Positions 28,406-37,480 of a DNA stretch of 64,000 nucleotides are shown piece after piece. A program made the translations under genes and the position numbers. Numbering within the stretch: the stretch's first letter is position 1; the number at the start of each line of letters is the position of its first letter. The stretch is from Pseudopontixanthobacter vadosimaris (GTDB lineage: Bacteria; Pseudomonadota; Alphaproteobacteria; Sphingomonadales; Sphingomonadaceae): the NCBI RefSeq assembly GCF_012979275.1, contig NZ_JABASZ010000039.1:95621-159620 (forward strand), written 5' to 3'. A model generated the notes under the pieces. The model worked only from the letters and a program-made list of their open reading frames with translations, had not been told where the DNA came from and made no database searches.

Positions 28406-29416
28406 ATGAACGACAGGATCGAACCGACCCGCATCCCGCCTGCTGCAAGGGAACGCCTGCGCATATTGTTCATGGCGAAACATGCGCTGTGGGGCGGCGG
28501 GATGCATCCCGAGGATGGCAATCACGCCATCTATCATCACGAAGTCCGCACCACGCTGGAAAAGCTGGATCTGAACCTGTCCTTCGCCAACAGCTACGAC
28601 GTGCTGTTCAGCGAACCCGAAGCCGATTTCGTCTTCCCGCTGCTGAACCGCGGCGGCTTCGTCAATTCAGAGATGATGATCCCGCTGCTGTGCAACATGC
28701 ACCGGCTGCCCTATGTCGGGGCAATGCCGTTCCTGCGGGGCCTGAGCGACGACAAGGCCACCGCCAAGATGGTCGCGCACCATGCCGGCGTGCCCACCGC
28801 ACCCTGGTACTGCTATCGCCGGGGCGCTCCCGTGCGGGAACAGGATTGCCCGCCGGCGGAACGCTGGGTCATCAAGCCCAACGCCTCGTCGGCCAGCTGG
28901 GGCATCGCCGACGCCACGGAATGGAACGGCGTAGAGAATGCCGTTGCAAATATCCACGGTCAGGGCCACGACGCCATCGTCGAACCCTATCTCGACGGAT
29001 ATGACCTGCAATGCGCCTTCATCACCCTGCAGGGCAGTCCCACGGCCATGCCGATGCTGTGGTACGAACGCGAGGACACGCAGCGTCTCTGGACTTATTA
29101 CGAAAAGCGCGATCTGGTTCAGAACACGGAAAAAGATACTCTGAAGCAGTTCGACGATCCTGAATACGCCCCCAGGGTTGCCGCTTATGCCCGCACCATT
29201 GCCGAGGCGTTCAACCCGTTCGACTACGGGCGCTTCGAATTCCGCTTCGACCCGCAGACGGGCGATATCAATTTCATCGAGGTCAATCTGAATTGCAATC
29301 TCTGGTCCGAAAAGGTCATGGCAAAAGCGTCCGCGCTCGGCGGTTTTTCCCATGCCGATCTGATCGAGACGATCCTTGCCGAAAGCATGATGCGGCAAGG
29401 TCTGGTAGAACGCTGA
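28406..29416 (+). CDS. ATP-grasp ligase (D-Ala-D-Ala ligase-like)
   Basis: A 336-residue cytoplasmic protein with an ATP-grasp fold: AERWVIKPNASSASWGIAD (ATP-binding beta-hairpin and P-loop equivalent), DAIVEPYLDGYDLQCAFI, and the Mg-binding end RFDPQTGDINFIEVNLNCN. The order matches D-Ala-D-Ala ligase C-terminal domains, but the N-terminal part (KHALWGGGMHPEDGNHA) does not, so the carboxylate and amine it joins are unknown. Two bases separate its stop from the TTG of the nucleotidyltransferase gene, so the pair probably acts together, perhaps building or activating an amino-acid-modified sugar or lipid; this is speculation. Confidence 0.75.
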   Translation: MNDRIEPTRIPPAARERLRILFMAKHALWGGGMHPEDGNHAIYHHEVRTTLEKLDLNLSFANSYDVLFSEPEADFVFPLLNRGGFVNSEMMIPLLCNMHRLPYVGAMPFLRGLSDDKATAKMVAHHAGVPTAPWYCYRRGAPVREQDCPPAERWVIKPNASSASWGIADATEWNGVENAVANIHGQGHDAIVEPYLDGYDLQCAFITLQGSPTAMPMLWYEREDTQRLWTYYEKRDLVQNTEKDTLKQFDDPEYAPRVAAYARTIAEAFNPFDYGRFEFRFDPQTGDINFIEVNLNCNLWSEKVMAKASALGGFSHADLIETILAESMMRQGLVER

Positions 29417-29417
29417 T

Positions 29418-30218
29418 TTGACCGATTATCCGATCACCGCGATAGTGCTGGCGGGCCAGCGTGCCGGCGTCGTGAACCCGCTGGCAACGCGTGCCGGGGT
29501 TTCGCACAAATGCCTCGTGCCGATCTGCGGAAAGCCGCTGATCGCCCATGTGCTGCAGGCGCTGGCGAACGCGAGCAACATCAGCGAGATTGTCATATCG
29601 GTCGAAGATGATGCGAGGGACGGGCTTGCGCCCGTCATAGCCGCTTTCCAACGTGCCGATCTGCCCATCCGCTGCACGTCGGCGGCAGCCGGAATCGTGG
29701 GCAGCGTCTTCGCGGCGGCAGAAGGGCGCGACGGTCCGTTTCTCGTGACCACCGCCGACAACGTCATGCTGGACGCCGGCGCGATCGACACGATCCGCGC
29801 GGAACTCGCGCAGGCCGACGCGGTTTTCGCGCTGGCGACGGACAGGGCCGTTCTGGCGGCGCATCCCGAAGGGCAGCGCAATTTCTACCGGTTCAAGGAT
29901 GCGAGCTACGCCAATTGCAACATCTATGGACTGGCGGATCGCGCAGCTTTGCGGGCGGCGGAAATCTTTCGCGAAGGGGGCCAGTTCCAGGCGAATCCCG
30001 GCCGGATGATCCGCGCTTTCGGCCTTGGCAATATCCTGCTCATGCGCTTCGGCCTTATCACTCTGCCCGCTGCCCTGAAGCGGGTCAGCCGCAAGCTGGG
30101 TTTCACGCTCAGAGCCGCGCAATTCACCGATGGGGCGCTGGCGATCGATGTCGATAATGAGCGCACCTATGCCATTTGCGAGATCTTGCTGGCGAGGCGC
30201 GAAACCACCGATCAATAG
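29418..30218 (+). CDS. NTP-transferase (MobA/GlmU-like) domain protein
   Basis: A 266-residue nucleotidyltransferase. The N-terminal nucleotide-binding motif is degenerate, TAIVLAGQRAGVVNPLA, followed by CLVPICGKPLIAHVLQAL; the metal-binding Asp lies in TTADNVMLD. GlmU, MobA and CTP:phosphocholine cytidylyltransferase share this fold; the substrate cannot be chosen. A C-terminal helical part contains a hydrophobic amphipathic stretch (LRMIRAFGLGNILLMRF-like). The TTG at 29418 is the only start close to the preceding stop. Its 3' end overlaps the convergent SDR gene by seven bases. Confidence 0.75.
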   Translation: MTDYPITAIVLAGQRAGVVNPLATRAGVSHKCLVPICGKPLIAHVLQALANASNISEIVISVEDDARDGLAPVIAAFQRADLPIRCTSAAAGIVGSVFAAAEGRDGPFLVTTADNVMLDAGAIDTIRAELAQADAVFALATDRAVLAAHPEGQRNFYRFKDASYANCNIYGLADRAALRAAEIFREGGQFQANPGRMIRAFGLGNILLMRFGLITLPAALKRVSRKLGFTLRAAQFTDGALAIDVDNERTYAICEILLARRETTDQ

Positions 30219-30961
30219 GCAATGGGCTGACCGTCCCAGGCAAAAAAGCCGCCGCTGTCGGCAGGTGTGAGGCCATGCAGGACCTGCAACAGGCGCTCGG
30301 CAGATTTTCCGGGTGAGAACAGTTGGTTATCGGGTACATTGCCCTGAAACGGTTCGCTCAGACCCGTGTTCACGGTGCCGGGGTGAAGCGAGGCAACCAC
30401 GGCCTGCGGATGGGTGCGGCGCAGTTCGATGGCGAAATTGCGCAGCATCATGTTCAGCGCGGCCTTGCTGGCGCGATAGGAATGCCATCCGCCCAGCCGG
30501 TTGTCGGAGATCGATCCGACCCGCGCCGACAGGGCCGCTAACACGCAGCGCCGGTCGCGGGCGAACAGCGGCAGAACATGTTTGGCGATGATGGCGGGAC
30601 CGATGGTGTTTATCCGGAAGATATGCTCCATGGTTGCTGCGTCCAGCTTGCAACTGGATCGTTCCGGCGCCTTTCCGTCTTCTGTGGACAGGATACCCGT
30701 GGCGATCACGACCAGATCGGGCGGATCGCCCTGCATTGCGGCAACGGCGCGCCGGATGCTTTCCTCATCCGACAGATCGAACGCAAACTCTTTTACGGCA
30801 CCGTCCATGTCGCCGTGGTAAGGCCCGCAATCGCCGGATCGCGAACCTGCATAAATTCGCCGCACGCCGCCATGTGCCAGACGCTCTGCCATGGCTCGGC
30901 CGATTCCGCCCGACGCCCCGAAGACGGCGGCGACCTCCACCTTGTTCTTCCGACTGTTCAT
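30212..30961 (-). CDS. Short-chain dehydrogenase/reductase (CsgA-like)
   Basis: A 249-residue SDR. The NAD(P) motif GASGGIGRAMAERLA is near residue 15; the catalytic Ser lies in AALSARVGSISDN and Tyr/Lys in HSYRASKAAL. The spacing matches C-factor/CsgA-type SDRs that lack the longer substrate loop. Substrate is unknown. It is divergent from sdhB with 163 bases between, a stretch with no clear promoter except the TTGCCT hexamer at 31069. Confidence 0.88.
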   Translation of the reverse strand: MNSRKNKVEVAAVFGASGGIGRAMAERLAHGGVRRIYAGSRSGDCGPYHGDMDGAVKEFAFDLSDEESIRRAVAAMQGDPPDLVVIATGILSTEDGKAPERSSCKLDAATMEHIFRINTIGPAIIAKHVLPLFARDRRCVLAALSARVGSISDNRLGGWHSYRASKAALNMMLRNFAIELRRTHPQAVVASLHPGTVNTGLSEPFQGNVPDNQLFSPGKSAERLLQVLHGLTPADSGGFFAWDGQPIAY

Positions 30962-31124
30962 GATCGCATCATTAGCCGGTCCGCGCCTTCATCCAAACAT
31001 CACGTCATATCGCCCGCCGCTGGCGCAATGTCACTTCTTGCCCGGCCAGCGGAGAACCCGCGAACTGCTTGCCTTTCGGGCCTGAAGCATTAATTGACAG
31101 CCATCGCAGCAGGAATTGAGACAC

Positions 31125-31907
31125 ATGGCCACCTTCACCCTTCCAAAGAATTCCAGGATCCACCGCGAAGGGCGTGTGCATCGCGCCGAAGGGGCCGCAA
31201 GGGTCCAGAAATTCAAGATCTATCGCTACGATCCCGACAGCGGCGCGAATCCGCGTTACGATCATTTCGAGATCGACCTCGACGATTGCGGGCCGATGGT
31301 GCTGGACGCCCTGATCAAGATCAAGAACGAGATCGATCCTTCGCTGACCTTCCGCCGGTCGTGCCGCGAGGGAATCTGCGGTTCCTGTTCGATGAACCTG
31401 AACGGCAAGAACGGCCTCGCCTGCACCACCGCGATCGGCGATCTGAAGGGCGAGATCCGCATCACACCGTTGCCGCATATGGAAGTGATCAAGGATCTCG
31501 TTCCCGATTTCACGCATTTTTACGCGCAATATGCCAGCATCCGCCCATGGCTTCAGACGGTATCGACCACGCCCAGCGGCAAGGAACGCCTGCAAAGCCC
31601 GGAGCAGCGCGAACAGCTGGACGGGTTGTACGAATGCATTCTCTGCGCCTGCTGTTCCACGGCATGCCCCAGCTATTGGTGGAATTCCGACAAGTTCCTC
31701 GGGCCCGCCATCCTGCTGCAGGCCTATCGCTGGCTTGCCGACAGCCGGGACGAGATGACGGGGGAGCGCCTCGATCAGCTGGAAGATCCGTTCCGCCTCT
31801 ATCGCTGCCACACCATCATGAATTGCGCGAATGTCTGTCCCAAGGGGCTGTCGCCGGCCAAGGCCATCGCCGAGATCAAGAAGATGGAAGCCGAACGGCA
31901 GATGTGA
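31125..31907 (+). CDS. sdhB: Succinate dehydrogenase iron-sulfur subunit
   Basis: Electron-transfer subunit of complex II, 260 residues. The N-terminal plant-type ferredoxin domain binds [2Fe-2S] through CREGICGSC and a distal Cys (GLAC). The C-terminal domain binds [4Fe-4S] and [3Fe-4S] through [12 protein letters not shown] and [14 protein letters not shown]. The start MATFTLP at 31125 has AGGA ten bases upstream. The sdhC, sdhD and sdhA genes are not next to it; a hotdog protein gene follows after three bases and then zapE. Confidence 0.97.
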   Translation: MATFTLPKNSRIHREGRVHRAEGAARVQKFKIYRYDPDSGANPRYDHFEIDLDDCGPMVLDALIKIKNEIDPSLTFRRSCREGICGSCSMNLNGKNGLACTTAIGDLKGEIRITPLPHMEVIKDLVPDFTHFYAQYASIRPWLQTVSTTPSGKERLQSPEQREQLDGLYECILCACCSTACPSYWWNSDKFLGPAILLQAYRWLADSRDEMTGERLDQLEDPFRLYRCHTIMNCANVCPKGLSPAKAIAEIKKMEAERQM

Positions 31908-31910
31908 TCG

Positions 31911-32381
31911 ATGCGGGGGAACGATGGACAGCCGGACAGCGAATTCTTCGAATATCGCGAGGATCCGGATAAGCCGGGCTGGCATACCTGGAACCTGAAG
32001 GACGATACCCGCTTCAACGGCGCGGTGATGGGTCCGATGTGGACCCGGGTGGAGGGCGACAAATGCCGTCTGCGCATGATCCCCGAACATCGCCACACCA
32101 ATCTGCAGGAAATCATCCACGGCGCGGTCACGCTGGCGCTGATCGACATATCGCTATTTGCAGCGCTTCGCACGCTCGGCCGCGGTGATGCCGGCATGGC
32201 GGTCACGCTCGAACTGTCGACCCAGTTCATCGGCGGGGGCGACCCGTCGCGGCCACTGGACGCCGTGGTCGAGATGGTGCGCGAAACCGGCCGGCTCATG
32301 TTCCTTCGCGGGCAGGTCGTTCAGGATGACGAGACGGTCGCAGGGTTCAGCGGCATCGTCCGCAAGGCCTCGCGCAAGTGA
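31911..32381 (+). CDS. PaaI-type hotdog thioesterase
   Basis: A 156-residue single hotdog-fold protein. The core motif NLQEIIHGAVTLALIDISLF aligns with the active-site helix HGGxxxxxxD of PaaI-like acyl-CoA thioesterases, with the usual Gly-Gly changed to Gly-Ala and the catalytic Asp kept. TLELSTQFIGGG follows as the second strand. Substrate is unknown. It lies between sdhB and zapE, three and seven bases from them, so it is probably part of the same transcript. Confidence 0.8.
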   Translation: MRGNDGQPDSEFFEYREDPDKPGWHTWNLKDDTRFNGAVMGPMWTRVEGDKCRLRMIPEHRHTNLQEIIHGAVTLALIDISLFAALRTLGRGDAGMAVTLELSTQFIGGGDPSRPLDAVVEMVRETGRLMFLRGQVVQDDETVAGFSGIVRKASRK

Positions 32382-32388
32382 GCCACGG

Positions 32389-33519
32389 ATGACGGGTGTA
32401 CTGGCGCGCTACCGTGCCCTGATCGAGGGCGGCGAACTTCGCCCCGATCCCCAGCAGGAGCAAGCGGTGGCTTCCCTGATGGACCTTCAGCAGCAGCTGG
32501 AAAACCGCCCGGCGAAGAACGGCGGCGGATTGCTCAAGCGATTGTTCGGGTCCGGCCGTCCTGCGGAGGTGCCCGGCGGCATCTACATGTGGGGCGGCGT
32601 CGGCCGAGGCAAGTCGATGCTGATGGATCTGTTCCACGACACGCTGGCCATCGCGGAAAAGCGCCGCGCGCATTTCCATGCCTTCATGATCGAGGTGCAC
32701 CGGATGATGCGGGAAGCGCGAAAGACCGAAAGCGGCGACCCCATCCCCATCGTCGCAGCACGGCTGGCGCAGAATACCCGCTGCCTGTGTTTTGACGAAA
32801 TGGTGGTGAACAACAGCGCCGACGCGATGATCATGAGCCGACTGTTCAGGGCGCTGATCGTCGACGAGAATGTCGCGGTCGTCACCACGTCGAACCGCCC
32901 GCCGGGCGATCTTTACAAGGATGGGCTGAACCGGGAACATTTTCTGCCCTTCATCGAACTGATCGAGAGGCGTCTTTCGGTTATCCCCCTGAACGGGCCG
33001 ACGGATTACCGGATGGAGCGCCTGCGGGGCATCGACACCTGGCACACGCCGCTTGGCGATGCAGCGACCGCGAAGGTGCGCGAAGCGTTCTTCCGGCTGA
33101 CCGATTACGAGCCTGAGGACGCGGCGAATGTGCCGTCTGCTGAACTGGACCTCGGCGGGGGCCGTATCCTCCATGTTCCCAAGAGCTTCAAGGGCGTTGC
33201 CGTCTTCAGCTTCAAACGCCTTTGCGCCAGTCCGCGCGGGGCCGGCGACTATCTGGCCATCGCGCAGAACTACCATTCGGTCATCATCGTCGGCATCCCG
33301 CAAATGGGCGCCGACATGCGTAACGAAGCGGCGCGTTTCGTGACCCTGATCGACGCGCTGTACGAAAATAAGGTGAAGCTGTTCGCAACTGCGGAGGTCG
33401 AGCCGGAGGATATCTATGTGGCAGGCGATGGCGCTTTCGAATTCGAACGGACGGTCAGCCGGCTGAAGGAAATGCAGAGCCGGGAGTACCTGGCGCTCGG
33501 CCACGGTTCGGACGAATAG
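32389..33519 (+). CDS. zapE: AFG1/ZapE family ATPase
   Basis: A 376-residue P-loop ATPase. Walker A is WGGVGRGKSMLMD, Walker B CLCFDEM, and the sensor region reads VVTTSNRPPGDLYKDGLNR. In E. coli ZapE associates with FtsZ at the late divisome; the mitochondrial relative helps turnover or assembly of respiratory complexes, which fits its place after sdhB. The ATG at 32389 lies seven bases after the hotdog stop; the longer open frame upstream is out of context. Confidence 0.93.
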   Translation: MTGVLARYRALIEGGELRPDPQQEQAVASLMDLQQQLENRPAKNGGGLLKRLFGSGRPAEVPGGIYMWGGVGRGKSMLMDLFHDTLAIAEKRRAHFHAFMIEVHRMMREARKTESGDPIPIVAARLAQNTRCLCFDEMVVNNSADAMIMSRLFRALIVDENVAVVTTSNRPPGDLYKDGLNREHFLPFIELIERRLSVIPLNGPTDYRMERLRGIDTWHTPLGDAATAKVREAFFRLTDYEPEDAANVPSAELDLGGGRILHVPKSFKGVAVFSFKRLCASPRGAGDYLAIAQNYHSVIIVGIPQMGADMRNEAARFVTLIDALYENKVKLFATAEVEPEDIYVAGDGAFEFERTVSRLKEMQSREYLALGHGSDE

Positions 33520-33668
33520 GCAGGTTTCGGCCCTTAGTTCCGTCCGCTTAGCGCAGGATTTTTCGGTCCTCATAACTGCCTGTCGGGGCGGCCCTTCCTA
33601 TTCCGCCGAAGACACGTGACGACACGATCGCGGGCGGCAGCGGCTTCCCTCCGCATCCGCACAATAAT

Positions 33669-34009
33669 ATGGAGATCGTTACCTTCTTGCAGAACGGGGC
33701 AATCCCGCAGCGCGCATTTCCGCATTCCGACCGCGGCGGAGACTTCACCGTTCTGGCAAGCGGCGCAGCGGAACGCGGCGATGGGCTGGAGATCAGGGCC
33801 GATGCGCGGATGGCGGCGGCAACGCCAGCAGATTGGGCGCTGGGAGGCGGACCCGTCACGCCGTCCATATCTGGTCGCGACAAGGGCCGCGTCAATGTGA
33901 AACCACGGATTGCGGAAGCAGGGGACGGCATTGCCGCCACCGGCGCAAGCACGAGCTGATCGGCACGGCGCTGGATGGTGCCGAAATCGTGCTGGTCGAT
34001 GCTCGCTGA
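33669..34009 (+). pseudogene. Pirin (YhhW-type) C-terminal remnant
   Basis: Frame 1 (33669-33959) reads AFPHSDRGGDFTVLASG and DGLEIRADARMAAATPADW, then a second frame gives RRPYLVATR, the first frame resumes with GRVNVKPRIAEAGDGIAATG, and another frame gives HELIGTALDGAEIVLVDAR followed by TGA. Put together these match, in order, the second cupin domain of YhhW-type pirins, which ends with an AGDGAA...EVLLFDL pattern. At least three frameshifts and the lack of the first cupin domain mean it is decayed. The 149 bases between zapE and this remnant show nothing recognisable. Confidence 0.65.
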
Positions 34010-34015
34010 AGAAGC

Positions 34016-35914
34016 CTAGCCGCTTACGCCCAGATGGTTCAGCGACCTGTCCAGCATGAGCAGCTGCCACAGCAGCCGCGAATGGTCGCCACGCCCGGCG
34101 ATGTGATCTTCCGCAAACAGGGCGATCCGCCCATTGTCGAACCACCCGCTTCGCGCAAGGGTGGCGCCGGAAGCGATGGCCCGCGCCTCCTGCGCCAGCG
34201 GCCCCCGCAGCCATTGCGCGATCGGCGTGACGAAGCCCTGCTTCTGGCGATAGAGGATCGCATCGGGCAAATAGGGGCGCATAGTCCGCTTCAGCAGCCA
34301 TTTGCCCTGCGTTCCGCGGATCCGCTGGCGTTCGGGCAATTTGGCGGCGAACTCCACCAGCCTGTGGTCGAGCAGCGGTTCGCGCGCCTCCAGCCCCACC
34401 GCCATGCTGGTGCGGTCCACCTTGGTCAGGATGTCGCCGGGCAACCAGAATTTCAGATCGGCATATTGCGCGGCATCCAGCCCGCTTCGGACAGGCGCAT
34501 CCCGCATCAGGCGCAGCAGCGGCTGTTCGGCCCGGTAATCCCCGCGCAGGCGTAGGAATTCCGGAGAATAGAGCGACTGCCGCAGCTCAGGCGTAAGCGC
34601 CGACAGCGCCCTTGCATAACCCTCCAGACCATCCGTGGCGAGCGATTGGAAGGTGCTTTTCGCCCTCAGCACGCGCGGGGCCCAGTCGGCTTTCGGCCAC
34701 AGCCGTCCCAGAGTTCCGAAGACGGGCAGACGCAGCGCTGACGGCAGCAAGGCGCGTGCCTGTTCCTCTCGCGCGTGGAAGATATGACGCCGATAGCCCG
34801 CCATGGCCTCGTCGGCGCCATCACCCGACAGGGCCACGGTCACTTTCTCCCGCGCCAATTGGCAGACGCGCAGCGTCGGCAGCGCCGATGCATCGGCGAA
34901 GGGTTCGTCGAAAATCGCTGCGAGTTGGGCACTGGCGGCAAGATCTTCCGGGTCCACGCGGCGGGTGCGGTGATCGGTCGCGAACAGATCGGCCACCTGG
35001 CGTGCGTAGGATGTTTCATCCAGCGCGGCGACATCGAAGCCGATGGAACATGTGTTTACCGGCCGCGAACTGGCTTCGGCCATCAGCGCCACGACGCTGG
35101 AGGAATCCACGCCGCCCGACAGGAAGGCGCCCAGCGGCACATCGGCAACCATGCGCGATGTCACGCCTTCGCGCAGATGGTGGAGCAGGCCTTCCGACAG
35201 ATCGGCTTCGCGTGCATCGCTGCGTTCGGCGAAACTGACGTCCCAATATTGCCGCGCCGTCCCCGCCTGCCGCCCCTGTTCGAGCAGCCGGAAATGTCCG
35301 GCGGGCAGTTTTTCCACATTCTTCAGGAAGCTGCGGTGATCGGGCACATAGCCCCAGGCGAGGTAATCTTCCACCGCAAGGGGATCGACCTGCCGGCGCA
35401 GCAGCGGGTGCGCCAGGAGGCCCTTCAGCTCCGATGCGAAGGCGATGCTGCCATCGCTGAGCGCTGCGGTGAACAGCGGCTTCACGCCGAGGCGATCGCG
35501 CGCGAGGAACAGCGCGCGCCTGTCGAGATCGTAGAGTGCGAAAGCGAACATGCCGTTCAGCCTTTGCAGGCAGCCGACCCCCCATTTCTGCCAGGCGGCA
35601 AGGATCGTCTCGGTATCTCCGTCGGTGCGGAAAATCGCGCCATCGTCCTGCAACTCGCGGCGCAATTCACGATAATTGTAGATTTCGCCATTGAAGACGA
35701 TGACCACCCGGCCATCGGCCGAATGCATCGGCTGCGGCGATCCGCCGAGATCGATGATCGACAGACGGCGATGGCCCAGCCCTACACCCGGCCCGGTCCA
35801 GACGCCCGCCCCGTCCGGCCCGCGATGGGCCAGCGCCTCGGTCATCCGCGCCACGCGTGCGGGATCGACAGGCTTGGGTGTCTCGCAATGGAAAATACCG
35901 GCTATTCCGCACAT
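34016..35914 (-). CDS. XrtA-system asparagine synthetase-like amidotransferase
   Basis: A 632-residue asparagine synthetase B-type protein. Cys2 starts a class II glutamine amidotransferase domain (MCGIAGIF, HRRLSIIDLGGSPQPM, NGEIYNY); the C-terminal ATP-pyrophosphatase domain has FLSGGVDSSS and ALSGDGADEAMAGY. Its place at the end of the exosortase A operon identifies it as the amidotransferase regularly found there, probably amidating a sugar acid of the polysaccharide rather than aspartate; this is an inference from the family. It starts nine bases after xrtA with AGGCGG upstream. Confidence 0.9.
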   Translation of the reverse strand: MCGIAGIFHCETPKPVDPARVARMTEALAHRGPDGAGVWTGPGVGLGHRRLSIIDLGGSPQPMHSADGRVVIVFNGEIYNYRELRRELQDDGAIFRTDGDTETILAAWQKWGVGCLQRLNGMFAFALYDLDRRALFLARDRLGVKPLFTAALSDGSIAFASELKGLLAHPLLRRQVDPLAVEDYLAWGYVPDHRSFLKNVEKLPAGHFRLLEQGRQAGTARQYWDVSFAERSDAREADLSEGLLHHLREGVTSRMVADVPLGAFLSGGVDSSSVVALMAEASSRPVNTCSIGFDVAALDETSYARQVADLFATDHRTRRVDPEDLAASAQLAAIFDEPFADASALPTLRVCQLAREKVTVALSGDGADEAMAGYRRHIFHAREEQARALLPSALRLPVFGTLGRLWPKADWAPRVLRAKSTFQSLATDGLEGYARALSALTPELRQSLYSPEFLRLRGDYRAEQPLLRLMRDAPVRSGLDAAQYADLKFWLPGDILTKVDRTSMAVGLEAREPLLDHRLVEFAAKLPERQRIRGTQGKWLLKRTMRPYLPDAILYRQKQGFVTPIAQWLRGPLAQEARAIASGATLARSGWFDNGRIALFAEDHIAGRGDHSRLLWQLLMLDRSLNHLGVSG

Positions 35915-35923
35915 GCGAGCCGC

Positions 35924-37480
35924 CTAACGGCTTTGCAGGATGCCGTCCATCCACGCACCTTCGCTGCCGATGGCGCGCCGGAAATCGGCCAGCAATTCGG
36001 CTGCCGGTCTGCCCTGCCGTTCCTCTGCCGACAGGATCAGCGTTGCAGTCGGGTTGGGCCGCAGCAGGAGACGGTCGCGCATGGTGGCCAGTTTCAACCG
36101 CAATGCGCTGCCGGTCAGCAAGGGCTCACGGTAATAGCTGGTCTGCGCCAGCCGCCGGTAACGACCGAGTGCGAACAGATTTTCCGATCCATAGGTACCG
36201 GTTCCCTCCCCTTGCCCAACCCAGCGCCAGGGCGTGTCGGGCGGCAAGGCTCCTTCGCCGAATGCCGCGGCATCGGCCTTGTCGGTCTGCTTCGCGTAAA
36301 TTGCCAGCGACACGTCCACCGCCTGCCCTTGCACATTGGCATAGCGCCCGAGCAGGCGGTGGTCTGCCCCGCCCGCGCGCGGCTGCCACGCAAGGCCCTG
36401 CGGCGTTCGGGCAGCTTGCCACCCCTTCACACCGGGCAGATAAACCTGGTCCGGCAGGGCGGCCTCCACCCGCAAAGCGGCAAGGTTCCAGCCCACGAAG
36501 GCAAGCACTACCACCAGTGAACCGAGCAAGGCGGCGCGGAGCGAGATGCGGTATTCGGCCATTCGGGCAAGCGTCTGCGATTCCATGATATGCTCCGGAT
36601 CGATCGCGGCATCGTCGGGATGACGCTCCGCCCAGCGCCAGGCGATCGCCAGCAGCAGGAACATGATGATGGCGAAGAATACCCAGCCGTAGAAGATATG
36701 GTCGAACCCTTCGGCAAAGGCGATGCCCTGCGACTGGGCTATGTAGATCGTTGCCCAGGCCCTGATCCCGTTGGCGACGATCGGCAGGGAGAGGGCAACG
36801 GCCATGAACAGCAGCCGGCTGCGCCAGCGACGAAAGCAGGTGGCGGCCACCAGGACGCCGAGTGCCGTCATGGCAACGAGAAATTTCACGCCGGAACAGG
36901 CCTCCGCAACCTCGAACAGACCGACCGGCGTATCGATGAACACACCCTCGATTTCGGCCGGTATGCCGCTGGCTTCGGTCAGCCAGATGACGATTTCGGC
37001 GGTCACCATCTGAAGCGCGGGTACCAGTTCGTCGCCGAACGGTATCAGGAACAGCATATATCCCAGCGGCAGGGCCAGCCCCGCCGCGATACGCGGGCCG
37101 AGTATCACCATCACGCCGATGATGAGGGCGCCGACTGCACCCGATTGCGCGAAAAGATCGAAGCCCGAGACGCTTCCCACCAGCCACACGAACAATGCAC
37201 CGGCAAAGGGGAACAGGCCCGGCCACCATGGCTCGGGCGGAAGTTTCAGCAATTCCTCGCGTCGATGCCACACCAGCCAGGCGAGGATCAGGGGCACGAA
37301 CAGGATGTGGTTGTAAGTGGACGAATTCCACCATTGCCCGAACATGGCCAGCCATTCGCGCCAGGTGACGAGGAACACCGCCAGCCACACCGCCGCCAGC
37401 GTCGCAAGCGGCGCGCGCCATGCCGCGGGAAGCATGCCAGCCCTTGTTCCTGACGCGCGCGCGAAGATCTCAGGCGGCAT
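35924..37480 (-). CDS. xrtA: Exosortase A fused to EpsI domain
   Basis: Membrane cysteine protease/transpeptidase that cleaves PEP-CTERM sorting signals. The N-terminal half has about eight membrane segments with the catalytic Cys in EVAEACSGVKFL, the Arg in NGIRAW and the His in DHIFYGW. After about residue 300 a single membrane segment and a periplasmic EpsI domain follow (YLPGVKGWQ to the end). The start at 37480 (MPPEIF) has GGAG upstream and overlaps the glycosyltransferase by 11 bases; 37435 (MLPAAW) with AAGGG is an equally good alternative. Confidence 0.92.
   Translation of the reverse strand: MPPEIFARASGTRAGMLPAAWRAPLATLAAVWLAVFLVTWREWLAMFGQWWNSSTYNHILFVPLILAWLVWHRREELLKLPPEPWWPGLFPFAGALFVWLVGSVSGFDLFAQSGAVGALIIGVMVILGPRIAAGLALPLGYMLFLIPFGDELVPALQMVTAEIVIWLTEASGIPAEIEGVFIDTPVGLFEVAEACSGVKFLVAMTALGVLVAATCFRRWRSRLLFMAVALSLPIVANGIRAWATIYIAQSQGIAFAEGFDHIFYGWVFFAIIMFLLLAIAWRWAERHPDDAAIDPEHIMESQTLARMAEYRISLRAALLGSLVVVLAFVGWNLAALRVEAALPDQVYLPGVKGWQAARTPQGLAWQPRAGGADHRLLGRYANVQGQAVDVSLAIYAKQTDKADAAAFGEGALPPDTPWRWVGQGEGTGTYGSENLFALGRYRRLAQTSYYREPLLTGSALRLKLATMRDRLLLRPNPTATLILSAEERQGRPAAELLADFRRAIGSEGAWMDGILQSR

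Noticed and set aside
33570..34301. A 243-residue minus frame between zapE and the amidotransferase
   Set aside because: No family pattern, Arg/Ala-rich shadow composition, and it overlaps the start of another frame of the amidotransferase gene; the pirin remnant on the plus strand explains the region better.
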